DNA of 64,000 nucleotides. It comes from Mixta tenebrionis (GTDB lineage Bacteria > Pseudomonadota > Gammaproteobacteria > Enterobacterales > Enterobacteriaceae). Under the pieces are notes generated by a model. That model was not told where the DNA came from. It did not search any database and saw only the letters and a list, made by a program, of their open reading frames with translations. Of this stretch, positions 22,002 through 34,318 are shown one piece after another. The position numbers were made by a program, and so were the translations under genes. Within the stretch, counting starts at the first letter, position 1. Each line of letters opens with the position of its first letter. The stretch covers positions 62,001 through 126,000 of the forward strand of contig NZ_VHQI01000002.1 in the NCBI RefSeq assembly GCF_006517625.1, written 5' to 3'.

Positions 22002-22013
22002 GCCCCAAGGCCG

Positions 22014-22289
22014 TCAGGTACGGATGCGGATCAATTTTTTTCGATCGATCAGCCGATTGGTTTTAGGATCGTAATAGCGGCTGGGCCAGATCTCCGCAGG
22101 GTGAACGGCAATGGCGTCCGCGATCAGCCACTCGCCTTTGGGCCAGGGGCGATTAAGGGCGTTTGCCAGCGTGGATGAGCTAAGCCCGGCCTGGCGCGAA
22201 ACGGCTGCCAGAGACGTTCCCTTTTTATGCAGGGCGGCGATAATATCGGCGGGATGCCAGTCGTGTTTCTGAAGCTTGCTTTTATTCAT
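22014..22289 (-). CDS. sfsB: Ner-like DNA-binding regulator
   Basis: Small HTH protein related to phage Mu Ner; in E. coli SfsB (Nlp) activates maltose genes when overexpressed. The 91 residues contain DWHPADIIAALHKKGTSLAAVSR, which spans the start of the HTH, and the block SSTLANALNRPWPKGE. The start at 22289 has SD GGGAGAG; the frame extends 13 codons further without an SD. Confidence 0.93.
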   Translation of the reverse strand: MNKSKLQKHDWHPADIIAALHKKGTSLAAVSRQAGLSSSTLANALNRPWPKGEWLIADAIAVHPAEIWPSRYYDPKTNRLIDRKKLIRIRT

Positions 22290-22632
22290 AGCGCATCTCT
22301 CCCTATGCGGATTTCGACGATCAACCATGGAGGCGTTAACGGCTATCAGGATGATCTTATTTAAGAAAACGGAGATGTTGTCAAAAAATAGAGTTACCTG
22401 TTGAGTTACGGTGTTTTTTTATAGCAAACAGATTCCATAAGTTTCCAGTTATTTTTAATCGATGCTGATAAACTGTGTCTTTCTTCGCAAAATATTAATA
22501 ACTGCTGCAACAGAAGCGAGGCGCGATCGGACCGATCCGAAGAAATCTGGAAACTACTGGAAAGTACGGGAAGGAAAACAGAGAAGCTAAACCGGGAGCC
22601 CGCCTGCGGCAGCGCTCCCGTTGCGCCGGCTA
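22290..22632. other. Spacer between sfsB and ispB
   Basis: About 340 bp, AT-rich on the sfsB side. GGGAGC at 22595-22600 and GCTCCC at 22613-22618 could form a weak ispB 3' hairpin. No coding frame is supported. Confidence 0.5.
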
Positions 22633-23604
22633 TCAGGAGTCGCGCTGGACGGCCATATGCGCAAGCGCCTCAAGCGCGCTGCGCCAGGGGGATTCCGGCA
22701 GCGTCTGCAGGGCGGCGATAGCCTTATCCGCTTCCTGCTCGGCGCGGCTGCGCGTCCATGCCAGCGAGCCGCACTGGCGCATGGTTTCCAGCACCGGCTC
22801 CAGCAGATGGCGGCCATTGCCCTGCTCGATTGCCTCGCGGATCATCGCCGCCTGCTGCGCGTCGCCGTGGCGCATGGCGTGCAGCAACGGCAGCGTAGGC
22901 TTGCCCTCGCTCAGATCGTCGCCGACATTCTTGCCCAGCGTCTGACCATCCGCGCTGTAATCAAGAAGATCGTCAATCAGCTGGAAAGCGGTGCCGATAT
23001 AGCGGCCATATGCCTGCAATGCCTGCTCTTCAGCCGCCGTCGCGCCGGCAAGAATGCCGGATGACTGCGCCGCCGCTTCAAACAGACGCGCGGTTTTGCT
23101 GTAGATAACATGCATATAGCTCTCTTCGGTAATATCCGGATCGTTGCAGTTCATCAGCTGCAGCACTTCGCCTTCGGCGATAACGTTTACCGCCTCCGAC
23201 ATCAGCTCCAGTACGCGCAACGAGCCGAGGCTGGTCATCATCTGAAAGGCGCGCGTATAGATAAAATCGCCGACCAGCACGCTGGCCGCGTTGCCAAAGG
23301 CGGCGTTGGCGGTCGCTTTGCCGCGGCGCATATCAGATTCATCCACCACATCGTCATGCAGCAGCGTCGCCGTATGAATAAATTCGATCAGCGCGGCGAT
23401 AGTGACATGCTGGCTGCCCTCGTAGCCCAGCGCGCGCGCCGCAAGGATGGCGATCATCGGGCGAATACGTTTGCCGCCGCCGCTGATAATGTAGTAACCC
23501 AACTGATTGATGAGCGAAACATCTGAATTCAGCTGTGAGAGGATAGTCTCGTTGACGGCCGCCATATCCTGCGCGGTTAATTCATTAATTTGTTCTAAAT
23601 TCAT
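22633..23604 (-). CDS. ispB: Octaprenyl diphosphate synthase
   Basis: Makes the C40 side chain of ubiquinone and menaquinone. The 323 residues equal the E. coli length; Asp-rich motifs are LLHDDVVDE (first) and LIDDLLDY (second), with GGGKRIRP near the N-terminus. It is divergent from rplU. Confidence 0.97.
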   Translation of the reverse strand: MNLEQINELTAQDMAAVNETILSQLNSDVSLINQLGYYIISGGGKRIRPMIAILAARALGYEGSQHVTIAALIEFIHTATLLHDDVVDESDMRRGKATANAAFGNAASVLVGDFIYTRAFQMMTSLGSLRVLELMSEAVNVIAEGEVLQLMNCNDPDITEESYMHVIYSKTARLFEAAAQSSGILAGATAAEEQALQAYGRYIGTAFQLIDDLLDYSADGQTLGKNVGDDLSEGKPTLPLLHAMRHGDAQQAAMIREAIEQGNGRHLLEPVLETMRQCGSLAWTRSRAEQEADKAIAALQTLPESPWRSALEALAHMAVQRDS

Positions 23605-23760
23605 CAGTCTGTTCAGCTATTGCTCTGTTCAGCGCCATGTTAAGCGACTTTGCCCATGTCTGTGGGATGTAATGTATTACAGATTGTACTTGAAAAACGA
23701 GACTCTGGAATCCTGAGTATGGCGCTGCGTTTTTTTTCTGCAATCCTTTGCTATGTCCTC

Positions 23761-23789
23761 TTGTCAACGCAGGGAATTTTGCGTAGAAT
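23761..23789 (+). promoter_or_regulatory. rplU-rpmA promoter (sigma-70)
   Basis: TTGTCA, 17 bases, TAGAAT; predicted start near 23796, leaving a leader of about 67 nt before rplU. Confidence 0.8.
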
Positions 23790-23826
23790 TCGCGCCCTAT
23801 TGTGAATATTTTATCGCGCCGCCTGA

Positions 23827-24174
<348 letters not shown>

Positions 24175-24189
24175 GAGGAGATCTGACAA

Positions 24190-24447
24190 ATGGCACACAA
24201 AAAGGCTGGCGGCTCAACACGTAACGGTCGCGACTCTAATGCACAACGCCTGGGCGTAAAACGTTTCGGCGGTGAATCTGTTCTGGCCGGCAATATCATC
24301 GTTCGTCAGCGTGGCACCAAATTCCACGCCGGCACTAACGTTGGTCTTGGCCGTGACCACACGCTGTTTGCTACCGTAGACGGCAAAGTGAAATTCGAAG
24401 TTAAAGGCCCGAAAAACCGTAAATATGTCAGCATTGTTGCTGAGTAA
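24190..24447 (+). CDS. rpmA: 50S ribosomal protein L27
   Basis: Contacts the peptidyl-transferase centre through its N-terminal tail ([16 protein letters not shown]). The 85 residues equal E. coli L27. It lies 15 bp after rplU with SD GAGGAG and is followed by a terminator. Confidence 0.98.
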   Translation: MAHKKAGGSTRNGRDSNAQRLGVKRFGGESVLAGNIIVRQRGTKFHAGTNVGLGRDHTLFATVDGKVKFEVKGPKNRKYVSIVAE

Positions 24448-24496
24448 GGTTATCGCGCTGCAGGTTGATTAAGCCGATCGGCCTGCCAGAGTTTGA

Positions 24497-24525
24497 AAGC
24501 CCCGCAGAGCATTGCGGGGCTTTTT
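24497..24525 (+). terminator. Terminator of rplU-rpmA
   Basis: AAAGCCCCGC and GCGGGGCTTT pair around AGAGCATT and run into TTTTT. Confidence 0.92.
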
Positions 24526-24547
24526 ACATTTAGAGCTTGCCTGATTT

Positions 24548-24568
24548 GCTGTACACTTTATGTACAGC
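24548..24568. repeat. Perfect inverted repeat upstream of obgE
   Basis: GCTGTACA and TGTACAGC flank five bases (CTTTA). It lies 95 bp before obgE, where E. coli carries yhbE. It may be an operator or an RNA hairpin; the left arm contains a possible -10 (TACACT). Confidence 0.6.
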
Positions 24569-24662
24569 CTTTCCGCAACGGGTCATCGCTTATGGCCTCG
24601 GCGGAACAGGCCGCGCCGGCCATGCCGCCGGTTGCCAGGTGAATGATTTACGGAGAAGGTAA

Positions 24663-25835
<1,173 letters not shown>

Positions 25836-25850
25836 TACCGCTGCCTGAAT

Positions 25851-25878
25851 AAAAGCCCGGATGATTCCGGGCTTTTTA
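25851..25878 (+). terminator. Terminator after obgE
   Basis: AAAGCCCGG and CCGGGCTTT pair around ATGATT, followed by T residues. The esterase remnant converges from the other side. Confidence 0.9.
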
Positions 25879-25885
25879 CTGCGCC

Positions 25886-26250
25886 TTAACGCAGCTTGTC
25901 CCACAGCTGCCGCAACCCATCCATCAGGCCGCCGCGCCAGCCGAGCGCATCGTGCCCGCCTTCAAATTCGCGCCAGGCTACCTGGTGTCCCTGCGTCCGC
26001 AGCATTGGCAGCCGCCGGCGGTTTGACTGCAACACGATCTTTTTATGCCGCCCGGCCCCAGCCAGAGGCGCTGCGGCTGCGTCGCCCCCACTTTCTGCTT
26101 CAGCTGTTCCGCCAGCCGCCCGCCGTTTACGGGACCATGGCGATCCGGCCAGCGATATCACGCCGTTAAAAACGTCGGGCCAGCTAAGCGCTGCGTAATT
26201 TTCTGAATAAGCGCCATTTCCGCGCCGGGAATGCACAAACAACCGACAAC
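25886..26250 (-). pseudogene. Remnant of an enterochelin (siderophore) esterase-like gene
   Basis: Read leftward, one frame gives YAALSWPDVFNGVISLAGSP and, after a gap, HKKIVLQSNRR, then WREFEGGHDALGWRGGLMDG and a normal stop. Between them the homology continues in another frame (GRLAEQLKQKVGATQPQRLW). This is the C-terminal third of Fes/IroE-type esterases, split by at least two frameshifts. The first 250 or so residues, with the catalytic Ser region, are missing. The family's Cys before WRGG is Gly here. No start or SD is seen. Confidence 0.8.
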
Positions 26251-26359
26251 GCTCTGACTCATTCTTATATCTATGGCGCGGGCGCTAATACCAATAACAA
26301 ATCGGAACCTGGCTGGTTTCCTGGTTTAAACACGCATTTCTGATCCTATGCCCGCCGCC

Positions 26360-27415
26360 TTAGCTCAGGCTGGCGGGCAGCCAGCATTGCGCCTGCAAGC
26401 CTGAGCGATCGCGGCGATTTATGAGCTGTAGCGTACCGCTATGCAGTTGTACTATACGCAGCACGATATTCAGGCCCAGCCCGCTGCCGCCGTAACGCCG
26501 ATCGCGGCGATGAAAAGCCTGCGTCAGTTCGCCGGCGCTCTCCTCTTCGATGCCCGGCCCTTCATCCACCACGCGCAGCAGGCTGCCGTCAGCGGCGCCA
26601 GCCAGCTCCAGTTGAATCAGAGAATCTTCCGGGCTGTAGCGCGAGGCGTTTTCCAGCAGATTACGCAGCATCAGGCGTAGCAATATCGCATCGCCCTGTA
26701 CTCTACCGTCCGCCAGCGGCCAGGCAAGGCGCTGGCGCCGCTGTTTCAGCATTTCCTCCATTTCCGCCCGCAGCGGCGTGAAAATATCCTGCTGCCACAT
26801 CAGAGTTTGATAGTGGCCGCTTGCTAACTCCTGGCCGGCGCGCGACAGCATCAGCAGCTGCTCAATAACGTGCATCAGCTGATCGACGCGACCCACCAGC
26901 ATCGGCGCCTGCCTGACCTCCTGCTGCGCCATCAGTTCAAGATGCAGCCGCAGGCCCGCCAGCGGGGTGCGCAGCTCATGCGCCGCATCGGCGGTAAACA
27001 GCCGCTCCTGCTGAAGCGCCTGATTCAGCCTTGCCAGCAGCTGATTCAGCGCGCGGGTTACCGCCACGATCTCATCCATTTCTGAAAAGGTGGGCAGAGG
27101 AGAGAGATTATCAGCGGAGCGTTCCGCCAGGCTTGCCTGCAGCGCGTTAAGCGGACGGATAATCCAGCTGATGGCCCAGAAGGAGAGCACCAGCGTGAAG
27201 CCCACCATCACCAGCGAGGGCAGCAGCAGCGAAGCGATCGCTTCGCGGATCTCATTTTCCACGTGCTGATTGCGCGCCTTGGCCGTCAGCGTTTCGTTAA
27301 CCAAAAAGCTAATCTGCTCGCGACTTTCGTGCCAGAGCCAGATAGCGCTCATCAGCTGACAGGTGAGCAGAATCAGCGCCAGCATCAACAGCAAACGCTG
27401 CCGCATGCTGTTCAC
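26360..27415 (-). CDS. pmrB: Two-component sensor kinase, PmrB/BasS-like
   Basis: Inner-membrane histidine kinase of 351 residues. Two membrane segments (about 8-28 and 63-88) enclose a very short periplasmic loop of about 35 residues. A HAMP region follows, then the H-box TADAAHELRTPLAGLR, N-box LRNLLENASRYS and G boxes DEGPGIE and GGSGLGLNIV. It overlaps pmrA by 4 bases. The small sensor loop and dacB linkage suit PmrB/BasS; QseC-type kinases are an alternative, so the symbol is by context. Confidence 0.75.
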   Translation of the reverse strand: MNSMRQRLLLMLALILLTCQLMSAIWLWHESREQISFLVNETLTAKARNQHVENEIREAIASLLLPSLVMVGFTLVLSFWAISWIIRPLNALQASLAERSADNLSPLPTFSEMDEIVAVTRALNQLLARLNQALQQERLFTADAAHELRTPLAGLRLHLELMAQQEVRQAPMLVGRVDQLMHVIEQLLMLSRAGQELASGHYQTLMWQQDIFTPLRAEMEEMLKQRRQRLAWPLADGRVQGDAILLRLMLRNLLENASRYSPEDSLIQLELAGAADGSLLRVVDEGPGIEEESAGELTQAFHRRDRRYGGSGLGLNIVLRIVQLHSGTLQLINRRDRSGLQAQCWLPASLS

Positions 27416-28074
27416 GGCCGCTCTTCCAGCCGATAGCCGACGCCGCGCACCGTTTTAATACGATCCTTACCCAGCTTGCGCCGCAGATTGTGAATATGCA
27501 CTTCGAGGGTGTTAGAGCCGTTATCGTCCTGCCAGCTATAGAGATCCTGTTGCAACGTCTCGCGATGCACCGTTTGTCCGATGCGCATCAGCAGACGGGT
27601 CAGCAGCGCGAACTCTTTCGGCGTCACCTCTACCGCTTGATTTTCTACCGCTACCTGAAGCGAAGAGAGATTCAGCGCCAGATCGCCATGCTGCAGCAGG
27701 TTATCGCTGCGCCCCTGATAACGCCGGATCAGCGCCCGCACGCGCGCCTTTAGTTCCGCAAGGGCGAAAGGCTTCACCAGATAATCATCAGCGCCGGCGT
27801 CCAGCCCGCCGACGCGATCCTCCAGCGCATCACGCGCCGTCAGGATCAGCACCGGCAAATCGACGCCCTGCCGTCGCCAGCGGCGCAGCAGCTGCGTGCC
27901 GTCCGCATCCGGCAGACCGAGATCGAGCACGATCAGGCTGTATTGTCCGCTTTGCAGCAGCGCCTCCGCCTGCGCGCCTTTGGCCGCACAGTCGGTAACG
28001 TAGCCTTCGCCGCCGAGGGCGAGCGCCACGCCTTCCTGCAGCAGCAGATCGTCTTCAACAATCAATATTTTCAT
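27412..28074 (-). CDS. pmrA: OmpR-family response regulator, PmrA/BasR-like
   Basis: The 220 residues comprise a receiver domain (acidic pocket EDD at 7-9, phospho-Asp in LIVLDLGLPDADG, Lys in LVKPFAL) and an OmpR-type winged helix (NTLEVHIHNLRRKLG). PmrA usually controls lipid A modification and polymyxin resistance; targets cannot be read from this window. It starts 5 bp after the dacB stop, so it is co-transcribed with dacB and pmrB. Confidence 0.8.
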   Translation of the reverse strand: MKILIVEDDLLLQEGVALALGGEGYVTDCAAKGAQAEALLQSGQYSLIVLDLGLPDADGTQLLRRWRRQGVDLPVLILTARDALEDRVGGLDAGADDYLVKPFALAELKARVRALIRRYQGRSDNLLQHGDLALNLSSLQVAVENQAVEVTPKEFALLTRLLMRIGQTVHRETLQQDLYSWQDDNGSNTLEVHIHNLRRKLGKDRIKTVRGVGYRLEERP

Positions 28075-28079
28075 CAGGC

Positions 28080-29513
28080 TCAGTTGTTCTGATAGATATC
28101 CTTGTATAACCGGCTTTCAAAGCGCACCAGCGGCACCCGTCGCGTGCGTTTCTCTTCGGGCGGCACCGCATAGCCGGAGAGGAACTGCACAAAGGCGACG
28201 CGCTGACCGCTGGCGGTAGTGATGAAGCCCGCCAGGTTATAGACGCCGGAGAGCGAGCCGGTTTTCGCGGACACCTTGCCGTCAACGCCCGCTTCATGCA
28301 GCCCGCCGCGATAGCGCAGCGTGCCGTCATAGCCCGCCAGCGGCAGCATTGAGATAAAGTTTAGCTGCCGATCGTTCTGCGCGATATATTGCAACACCTG
28401 CATCATGGTTGCCGGCGCGATCAAATCGTGACGCGACAGGCCGGAGCCATCCACCTGAATCGTATTGCCCAGATCGATATTCGCCTTCTGACGCAGCACG
28501 CGACGTACGGCGTCAGATCCTGCCCGCCAGGTGCCGGGAACGTTGAAATAGTGACGGCCGATAGTGCGAAAAACCGTGTCGGCAATCATATTGTCCGATT
28601 TTTTCAGCATGATTTTCAGCAGATCGCGCAGCGGCGCGGACTGCGTTTCCGCCAGCAGCGCGCCGGGTTCAGTGACGCGCGTCTGGCGCACCAGGTGCCC
28701 GCTGTAATCGATCCCGGCATCCTGCAGCATCGTTTTCAGAATAGCGCCGGCCCAGGCCGCGCCATCCTGAATAGCGAAGGCCAGCGGCAGCGGTTCGCTG
28801 CGCTGCGTCATACAGCCGGTAAGCGTATAGCGATTTAACTCGCCGGGCACCACGTCCAGCTCGCAGTAAGGCGCGTCCGGCGAGCCTTTTGCCAGGGTGC
28901 GCACCTGGCTGAACATGGTCACCGGATAGTAAGAGGCGACGCGGATAAAGGCGTTATCGTTGGCGCGCTCGGCGCTGTAGAGCGAAACGGAAAAACAGTT
29001 CTTATCGACGATCGCCGCGGAAGGCGGCGCGCTAAAACACTGCGTATTATCGTTCCACGGCCAGCCCGGCGCCTTATCGTGGCTGGCGAAAACCGAGGTA
29101 TCCACCACCAGGTTGCCCTGGATATGGGTTATTCCCTGTTTGGTCAGCGCGGCCACCATATTGCGCAGATCCTGGCGGGAAAGCGTCGGATCGCCGCCGA
29201 AACGGGCGATAAGATCGCCTTTCAGCGTGCCATTGTCGATTTTGCCCGCGGTTTCCAGCGTGGTGCGAAAACGAAAATCGGGCCCCAGCTCAAGCAGTGC
29301 TGCGAGCGCAGTCACTACTTTCATTGTGCTGGCTGGCAAAGCCATTTGTTTACTGTGATAATCGACCAGCGGCGTTGATGAACCCACTTTTTGTGCCATC
29401 AGCGCCAGGTTTGCGCCATCCGGTAAGTATTGTGTGTATTCTTCCACAGGTGCTGCATGAGCCTGCAGCATAAACGCACAGGTTAATCCGGTAACAAGTC
29501 GTGAAAATCGCAT
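28080..29513 (-). CDS. dacB: D-alanyl-D-alanine carboxypeptidase/endopeptidase (PBP4)
   Basis: Periplasmic peptidoglycan peptidase. The 477 residues match E. coli DacB in length; signal peptide ends near AHA/APVEE. Active-site motifs are STMK (SxxK), SDN in KKSDNMIAD, and KTG in AKTGSL. The ATG at 29513 gives the family N-terminus MRFSRLVTGL; the open frame runs 60 codons further upstream across the greA leader region without homology. Divergent from greA. Confidence 0.96.
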   Translation of the reverse strand: MRFSRLVTGLTCAFMLQAHAAPVEEYTQYLPDGANLALMAQKVGSSTPLVDYHSKQMALPASTMKVVTALAALLELGPDFRFRTTLETAGKIDNGTLKGDLIARFGGDPTLSRQDLRNMVAALTKQGITHIQGNLVVDTSVFASHDKAPGWPWNDNTQCFSAPPSAAIVDKNCFSVSLYSAERANDNAFIRVASYYPVTMFSQVRTLAKGSPDAPYCELDVVPGELNRYTLTGCMTQRSEPLPLAFAIQDGAAWAGAILKTMLQDAGIDYSGHLVRQTRVTEPGALLAETQSAPLRDLLKIMLKKSDNMIADTVFRTIGRHYFNVPGTWRAGSDAVRRVLRQKANIDLGNTIQVDGSGLSRHDLIAPATMMQVLQYIAQNDRQLNFISMLPLAGYDGTLRYRGGLHEAGVDGKVSAKTGSLSGVYNLAGFITTASGQRVAFVQFLSGYAVPPEEKRTRRVPLVRFESRLYKDIYQNN

Positions 29514-29611
29514 AATCTCGCGGTAACTGACGGGTGAAGCCGTCATACTACGGTGCATCACGGTAGAAAGTAAACGATGACCCACAGGGAACTCTGGGTT
29601 AAAATACGTAT

Positions 29612-29666
29612 CAAAATGCAAACCTGAATCCTGACCTGGAGCCTGCTCCGGGTCAGGTTTCTTTTG
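29612..29666 (+). ncRNA. graL: GraL-type leader RNA with attenuator upstream of greA
   Basis: CCTGACC-TGGAGC pairs with GCTCC-GGGTCAGG (29630-29657) and is followed by TTTCTTTT. This is a strong terminator about 95 bp upstream of the greA start, as in the E. coli greA leader, which yields the short GraL RNAs. A TAAAAT at 29600-29605 could be the -10, giving an RNA of about 50 nt. The RNA ends are inferred. Confidence 0.75.
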
Positions 29667-29762
29667 TTTGCGAATCAGCCGGTAGCGTTGCATAACGCGT
29701 CAGGCCGACCACTACAGGTCAGGACGACAACAAGCAAACAGGACCGATGACGAGGTATTGAA

Positions 29763-30239
29763 ATGAATCAGATTCCGATGACGTTAAGGGGCGCGGAAAA
29801 GCTGCGTGAAGAACTCGAAGAGCTGAAGACCGTCAGACGCCCCCGAATTATTGCCGCGATAGCGGAAGCGCGTGAGCATGGCGATCTGAAAGAGAATGCC
29901 GAGTATCATGCCGCACGCGAAGAACAGGGCTTCTGTGAAGGGCGTATTCAGGAGATCGAAGCCAAACTCTCTAATGCGCAGGTGATTGACGTCACCAAAA
30001 TGCCGAACAACGGCCGTGTGATCTTCGGCGCGACAGTATCCGTACTGAATCTTGATAGCGAAGAAGAGTCGACCTGGCGTATCGTTGGCGATGACGAAGC
30101 GGATTATAAACAGAATCTTATTTCGGTGAACTCGCCGATGGCGCGCGGGTTGATCGGCAAAGAGGCGGACGACGTGGTGGTGATTAAAACCCCCGGCGGC
30201 GACGTAGAGTATGAAATTCTGAAAGTAGAATATCTTTAA
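29763..30239 (+). CDS. greA: Transcript cleavage factor GreA
   Basis: Rescues backtracked RNA polymerase. The 158 residues equal the E. coli length; the coiled-coil tip holds catalytic acids in [20 protein letters not shown] leader with an internal terminator suggests attenuation. Converges on yhbY across a terminator. Confidence 0.98.
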   Translation: MNQIPMTLRGAEKLREELEELKTVRRPRIIAAIAEAREHGDLKENAEYHAAREEQGFCEGRIQEIEAKLSNAQVIDVTKMPNNGRVIFGATVSVLNLDSEEESTWRIVGDDEADYKQNLISVNSPMARGLIGKEADDVVVIKTPGGDVEYEILKVEYL

Positions 30240-30281
30240 ATCTCTGCTGCGCTAAACGCCGCATAAATGTAAAGAAAGGAA

Positions 30282-30304
30282 AAAGGCCGCGCTGCGGCCT
30301 TTTA
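30282..30304. terminator. Terminator between greA and yhbY
   Basis: AAAGGCCGC and GCGGCCTTT form a stem with A- and T-runs at the flanks, so it may serve both strands. Confidence 0.85.
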
Positions 30305-30355
30305 TCCAGTGCAGGAGCATGGCAACTTCTCCCGGCGAAGAAAACGCTGACGCGA

Positions 30356-30649
30356 TTAACGTGGTAGAGAGATTTTGCGTTCTTCTGACGGGCGATACAG
30401 CACCAGCGTTTTGCCGATCACCTGCACGTTACAGGCTCCCGTTTCACGAACAATAGCTTCCACCACCAGGTTTTTGGTTTCCCGGTCTTCGGTAGCAATC
30501 TTCACCTTGATCAGTTCGTGATGCGCAAGCGCCTGCTCGATTTCGGCCAGCACGCCTTCGGTCAGGCCGCTGTTGCCCAGCATTACCACCGGTTTCAGCG
30601 GGTGCGCCAGGCCTTTCAGGTGCTGTTTTTGTTTGGTACTCAGATTCAT
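30356..30649 (-). CDS. yhbY: CRM-domain ribosome assembly protein YhbY
   Basis: Small RNA-binding protein associated with pre-50S particles. The 97 residues form one CRM domain with the GxxG-type loop in LGNSGLTEGVLAEIE. Divergent from rlmE with a 125 bp gap. Confidence 0.95.
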   Translation of the reverse strand: MNLSTKQKQHLKGLAHPLKPVVMLGNSGLTEGVLAEIEQALAHHELIKVKIATEDRETKNLVVEAIVRETGACNVQVIGKTLVLYRPSEERKISLPR

Positions 30650-30774
30650 CGTATATTTTTACTTACATTGGGATTGAAAACGGTACATTCTACCGCCATC
30701 TCTGGTATATCACCAAACACGGCGTCGCTCTGTTTGGTTATTTATCGCTACGATGAAGAATAGTTGGAAAAAGT

Positions 30775-31404
30775 ATGACAGGTAAAAAGCGTTCGGCCAG
30801 TTCCAGCCGCTGGCTTCAGGAACACTTTAGCGATAAATATGTGCAGCAGGCACAGAAAAAAGGGTTGCGTTCACGCGCCTGGTTTAAACTTGATGAGATC
30901 CAGCAGGGCGATAAGCTGTTCAGGCCCGGCATGACCGTCGTTGACCTTGGCGCCGCCCCTGGCGGCTGGTCGCAATATGTCGCTACCCAGATTGGCTCAA
31001 AGGGCCGTATTATTGCCTGTGACATTTTGCCAATGGATCCTATCGTTGGCGTCGATTTCCTTCAGGGCGATTTTCGTGAAGAATCGGTAATCAAAGCGTT
31101 GATGGAGCGCGTCGGAGAAGAGAAGGTTCAGGTGGTCATGTCCGACATGGCGCCTAACATGAGCGGCACGCCCGCCGTGGATATTCCCCGGTCAATGTAT
31201 TTGGTTGAACTGGCGTTGGATATGTGTCGCGACATACTGGCACCTGGCGGCAGCTTTGTAGTGAAAGTATTTCAGGGAGATGGCTTCGATGAATACCTGC
31301 GGGAAATTCGCTCCCTGTTTACGAAGGTGAAAATTCGTAAGCCGGACGCTTCGCGATCACGTTCACGCGAAGTGTACATTGTAGCGACAGGGCGCAAACT
31401 ATAG
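30775..31404 (+). CDS. rlmE: 23S rRNA (Um2552) 2'-O-methyltransferase
   Basis: Also called FtsJ/RrmJ; methylates U2552 in the A-loop late in 50S assembly. The 209 residues show SAM motif [12 protein letters not shown] and the catalytic tetrad K38, D124, K164, E199 at E. coli positions. It is 46 bp upstream of ftsH and probably shares its transcript. Confidence 0.98.
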   Translation: MTGKKRSASSSRWLQEHFSDKYVQQAQKKGLRSRAWFKLDEIQQGDKLFRPGMTVVDLGAAPGGWSQYVATQIGSKGRIIACDILPMDPIVGVDFLQGDFREESVIKALMERVGEEKVQVVMSDMAPNMSGTPAVDIPRSMYLVELALDMCRDILAPGGSFVVKVFQGDGFDEYLREIRSLFTKVKIRKPDASRSRSREVYIVATGRKL

Positions 31405-31450
31405 TACCCTACGCTGTCTGTTAACACAGTTGTAATATGAGGTTAATCCC

Positions 31451-33391
<1,941 letters not shown>

Positions 33392-33405
33392 ACGTGCGCG
33401 GCAGA

Positions 33406-33434
33406 GAAAAACCCCGGCTGGTCCGGGGTTTTTT
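33406..33434 (+). terminator. Terminator after ftsH
   Basis: AAAAACCCCGG and CCGGGGTTTT pair around CTGGT and extend into TTTT. folP begins 42 bp on, so some read-through is likely. Confidence 0.88.
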
Positions 33435-33475
33435 ACATGCGGAAAATGACAAAAAGCAGAAAGGAGCAGTTTAAG

Positions 33476-34318
33476 ATGAAGCTGTACGCGCGGGATTCCC
33501 TGCTGGACCTGTCCCATCCACACGTCATGGGCATTCTTAACGTCACACCTGATTCTTTTTCCGATGGCGGACAGCACGCCACTCTGATTGCGGCGCTGAC
33601 CCATGCCAACGAAATGATTAATGCCGGCGCGACAATTATTGATGTCGGCGGGGAATCGACTCGTCCCGGCGCTGCGGAGGTAAGCGCCGAAGAAGAGCTG
33701 GAACGTGTTATTCCGATGGTGGAGGCGATCGCGCAACGCTTTGAAGTCTGGATCTCAGTTGATACGTCAAAGCCTGAAGTAATAAGAGAATCAGCAAGAG
33801 TGGGCGCTCACATTATTAATGATATCCGCTCGCTGCGGCTGCCCGGCGCGCTGGAGGCGGCGGCGGAAACCGGCCTGCCGGTTTGCCTGATGCATATGCA
33901 GGGAGAGCCGAACAACATGCAGAACGCGCCTCACTATACGCATCTGCTGCGGGAAATTGATGATTTTTTCGCTTATCATATCGCCCGCTGTGAGAATGCA
34001 GGGATTAAAAAATCGCAGCTGCTACTCGACCCCGGCTTTGGATTCGGTAAGAATCTCAGCCACAACTATCAACTGTTGGCGCACCTGGCGGATTTCCACC
34101 ACTTTGGCCTGCCGCTGTTGGTTGGAATGTCACGTAAATCGATGATTGGACAACTGCTGAATGTTGGTCCGTCTCAGCGTCTGACTGGTAGCCTGGCCTG
34201 CGCGGTTATCGCGGCGATGCAGGGTGCGCAAATTATACGCGTACATGACGTTAAAGAGACGGTAGAAGCCATGCGCGTCGTCGAAGCGACACGTTCAGCG
34301 AAGGAAGAAAACGCATGA
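33476..34318 (+). CDS. folP: Dihydropteroate synthase
   Basis: Joins p-aminobenzoate to dihydropterin pyrophosphate in folate synthesis; the sulfonamide target. The 280 residues (E. coli 282) contain [23 protein letters not shown] and [10 protein letters not shown]. The start at 33476 has SD AAGGAG. Overlaps glmM by 4 bases (ATGA). Confidence 0.98.
   Translation: MKLYARDSLLDLSHPHVMGILNVTPDSFSDGGQHATLIAALTHANEMINAGATIIDVGGESTRPGAAEVSAEEELERVIPMVEAIAQRFEVWISVDTSKPEVIRESARVGAHIINDIRSLRLPGALEAAAETGLPVCLMHMQGEPNNMQNAPHYTHLLREIDDFFAYHIARCENAGIKKSQLLLDPGFGFGKNLSHNYQLLAHLADFHHFGLPLLVGMSRKSMIGQLLNVGPSQRLTGSLACAVIAAMQGAQIIRVHDVKETVEAMRVVEATRSAKEENA

Noticed and set aside
24593-24643. 16-codon frame before obgE (MASAEQAAPAMPPVAR), possibly a yhbE end
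   Set aside because: No SD and too short to tell a yhbE remnant from chance GC-rich sequence.
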